Shown piece by piece: positions 30,328 through 31,895 of a stretch of DNA of 31,895 nucleotides. The position numbers were made by a program, and so were the translations under genes. Below the pieces are notes generated by a model. That model made no database searches, was not told the DNA's origin, and was given only the letters and a program-made list of their open reading frames with translations. The stretch's first letter is position 1. Every line of letters starts with the position of its first letter. The stretch is from a virus. The stretch spans positions 1 through 31,895 of IMG/VR virus record IMGVR_UViG_3300030110_000563. One strand, written 5' to 3'.

Positions 30328-31146
30328 ATGAGCTTATTAGGTAGATCATCTTCTTTATCCCCATACGCTGGCCCTTATGTGTCAGAGATGTTAGGGAAAG
30401 GCGCGGCATTAGCCGATATGCCTTACACCGCATACCAAGGCCCACTCACGGCTGGCCCTTCTTCCTTGCAAAACCAAATGTTTCAAGGGTTAGCAGGGCT
30501 GGCCGTTCCTTCCGCTACCATGACAGGTTCTTTTACAGGACAAGCACCTACTATCCCAACCGCACAAGATGCGGCAAGTGGTGTACCTTTGCCGGGAGCG
30601 GCTGCAAGCTCTGCAAGTCCTGTTTCTCAGTACATGAACCCTTACATTGAAGCTGCGCTTAATCCGACAATAAGACGTGTAGGGGAAGAAACAGCAAAAG
30701 CACAACAGAACCTGCAAAGCCAATACGCTAAAGCAGGGGGGTATGGAGGTGGACGACAGGCTGTAGCTGAAGCAGGTTTACAGAATCGCGCCCTAGATAG
30801 AATCGGAGACATAACAGCGCAAGGTTACGCAACAGCTTATGATAAAGCGACTGATATGTTTGATAAAGAACGTAATTACGGATTAACTGCTTTAGACGCA
30901 ATGGGTAGGGGAGGGGCACAACAAAGAGACATTGAACAGGCAGGAATTACTGCTGATTTACGTCAATTTGAACAAGAGCGCGACTACCCATACAAACAAG
31001 TACAGTACATGCAATCTCTATTGCAGGGACTTCCTATCAGTACTCAGGAATATCAATACGCTGAACCTTCCGGTCTTTCTAATTTTATGGGCGGTTCGGG
31101 TGGTATTTTAGGGTTCTTGGATACTTTAGGTTTATTTGGAGAGTAA
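30328..31146 (+). CDS. Putative internal/ejection virion protein
   Basis: A 272-residue Ala/Gly/Gln-rich protein. After a Ser/Pro/Thr-rich N-terminal third come YMNPYIEAALNPTIRRVGEE (about 103-122), QNLQSQYAKAGGYGGGRQAV and a helical segment with GYATAYDKATDMFDKE. These YxNPY and GGxGGxRQ motifs are common in small phage virion proteins located near the ejection proteins of podoviruses. No catalytic motif is visible. The C-terminal 30 residues are Gly/Leu-rich (FMGGSGGILGFLDTLGLFG). AGGAA lies eight bases before the ATG. Confidence 0.7.
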   Translation: MSLLGRSSSLSPYAGPYVSEMLGKGAALADMPYTAYQGPLTAGPSSLQNQMFQGLAGLAVPSATMTGSFTGQAPTIPTAQDAASGVPLPGAAASSASPVSQYMNPYIEAALNPTIRRVGEETAKAQQNLQSQYAKAGGYGGGRQAVAEAGLQNRALDRIGDITAQGYATAYDKATDMFDKERNYGLTALDAMGRGGAQQRDIEQAGITADLRQFEQERDYPYKQVQYMQSLLQGLPISTQEYQYAEPSGLSNFMGGSGGILGFLDTLGLFGE

Positions 31147-31148
31147 TA

Positions 31149-31895
31149 ATGGCTGGTATAGACCAAGAAATACAAACGCGGATAGATGCAGCTAACGGTA
31201 ACCCACAAGCTGCAATGCAACGTTACGGGAAGTCACAATCAGTCTTAGACCTAATCTCTGCACAACTTCTTGCCAACCAGAATGCGGAAGCTAATAACGC
31301 AATAAAGGCTATGTTCAGTGGTTCCAACCAGACCGAATTACAACGGTTGAATCAACAAAATGCTACTTCTGCTCGGAACGATACTATAAGTGCCATCATG
31401 CCCGGAGTTGCTCAAAAAGCAGCACGCGATCAACAGGCCATGCAACGACAGGCTATGGGTATACCAAGCCAACCCGCACCAAATATGCGTATGTCTGACG
31501 GTGGGATTATTGGATTTAAGAAAGGCGCTCCAATACTGGGTGACAGACCTATACCCCAAGGACAACCCAGTGCTGCTTCTCAAGATGCAGAGGCTAAAGA
31601 TATAGATAACTATATTAAAACGTATAGAGACTACGAAGCTAGTCTAGCTAATGCACCTACAGCCGAAGAAAAACAAGACGTAGAAGCTAGGTTTACGGCA
31701 GAGCAACAAACTTTTGAAGATGACATTAGGACAAAAGCACACCAGAAAATGGCTTCTGAATCCAGCATGAAAGGTATGGATGGTTTTCAGGGCGGTGGTG
31801 TTGTTGCACTTAGAGCAGGTGGCGGGATTGGAGAAACACTCAGTGATTTGTTGACTTTAGCTACTAGAACTCCATTCACACCTGAAGGAGAACGA
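31149..31895 (+). CDS. Internal virion protein, C-terminus cut by window edge
   Basis: An open frame of 249 codons from ATG 31149 to the window end with no stop, three bases after the previous stop. Residues about 5-100 are Gln/Ala/Asn-rich helices (IDAANGNPQAAMQRYGKSQS). MRMSDGGIIGFKKGAP (117-132) and GGVVALRAGG are copies of the GG-hydrophobic motif seen in the large protein at 27639. Proteins of this type in marine phages are often over 1,000 residues and probably internal DNA-ejection components; here the size is unknown. Function by position and composition only. Confidence 0.68.
   Translation, partial: MAGIDQEIQTRIDAANGNPQAAMQRYGKSQSVLDLISAQLLANQNAEANNAIKAMFSGSNQTELQRLNQQNATSARNDTISAIMPGVAQKAARDQQAMQRQAMGIPSQPAPNMRMSDGGIIGFKKGAPILGDRPIPQGQPSAASQDAEAKDIDNYIKTYRDYEASLANAPTAEEKQDVEARFTAEQQTFEDDIRTKAHQKMASESSMKGMDGFQGGGVVALRAGGGIGETLSDLLTLATRTPFTPEGER

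Noticed and set aside
1-31895. tRNA genes, integrase, attachment sites or transposons
   Set aside because: No cloverleaf, recombinase motif or insertion-sequence ends were seen by reading; a tRNA scan would be decisive.

Overview
The window reads as the structural (late) half of a tailed phage genome, probably a short-tailed marine podovirus. The evidence is the gene order: small and large terminase, a long P22-like portal, scaffold, an HK97-fold coat protein, P22 gp4-like and SU10-type adaptors, a nozzle-like protein, tail fibres, a lysis module and glycine-rich internal virion proteins. There are no tRNAs, integrase, transposase, CRISPR array or replication genes. The host cannot be named from sequence alone. 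The marine attribution rests on my memory of similar protein families in ocean phage contigs and is an inference.

Layout. (1) Positions 1-808 carry three small minus-strand genes, one of them cut by the window edge, with a near-identical hairpin repeat in each gap between them. (2) Positions 809-1258 are a non-coding divergent region with a -35-like TTGACA facing left, a candidate promoter facing right and a strong G-quadruplex motif. (3) From 1259 to the right edge every gene lies on the plus strand and most touch or overlap. Packaging and capsid genes (terminases, portal, a GroES-like co-chaperonin, scaffold, head proteins, coat) run to 9453. (4) A clear terminator follows the coat gene. 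It is followed directly by a candidate promoter and a foldable 5' leader whose 3' arm contains the Shine-Dalgarno of the next gene. (5) 9567-15705 holds secondary head proteins, a run of very small Lys/Gly-rich proteins, connector and adaptor proteins, and a protein with a zinc ribbon plus a cupredoxin-like copper motif. (6) 15715-18648 holds a repeat protein, a tail fibre and a seven-repeat RCC1 propeller.

(7) 18652-22638 is the most distinctive block: a sulfotransferase fused to a GT-B-like glycosyltransferase, a GT25-like glycosyltransferase, an APS-kinase-like protein that could make PAPS (the sulfotransferase donor), and a DXD glycosyltransferase. Together they look like a compact glycan-building and sulfating cassette next to the host-recognition genes. 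(8) 22641-25105 is a probable lysis module: small membrane proteins, a class 3 lipase, a small lipoprotein, a two-TM holin candidate and a GH24 endolysin. (9) 25105-31895 holds the nozzle-like protein, a jelly-roll fibre and three large Gly/Ala-rich virion proteins, the last running off the window.

Taken together, the phage packages DNA with the TerS/TerL motor through the portal, folds its capsid possibly with its own co-chaperonin, closes the head with gp4/adaptor/nozzle proteins, and displays fibres. It then may rewrite surface glycans with the sulfation cassette before the lipase, holin and endolysin release progeny.
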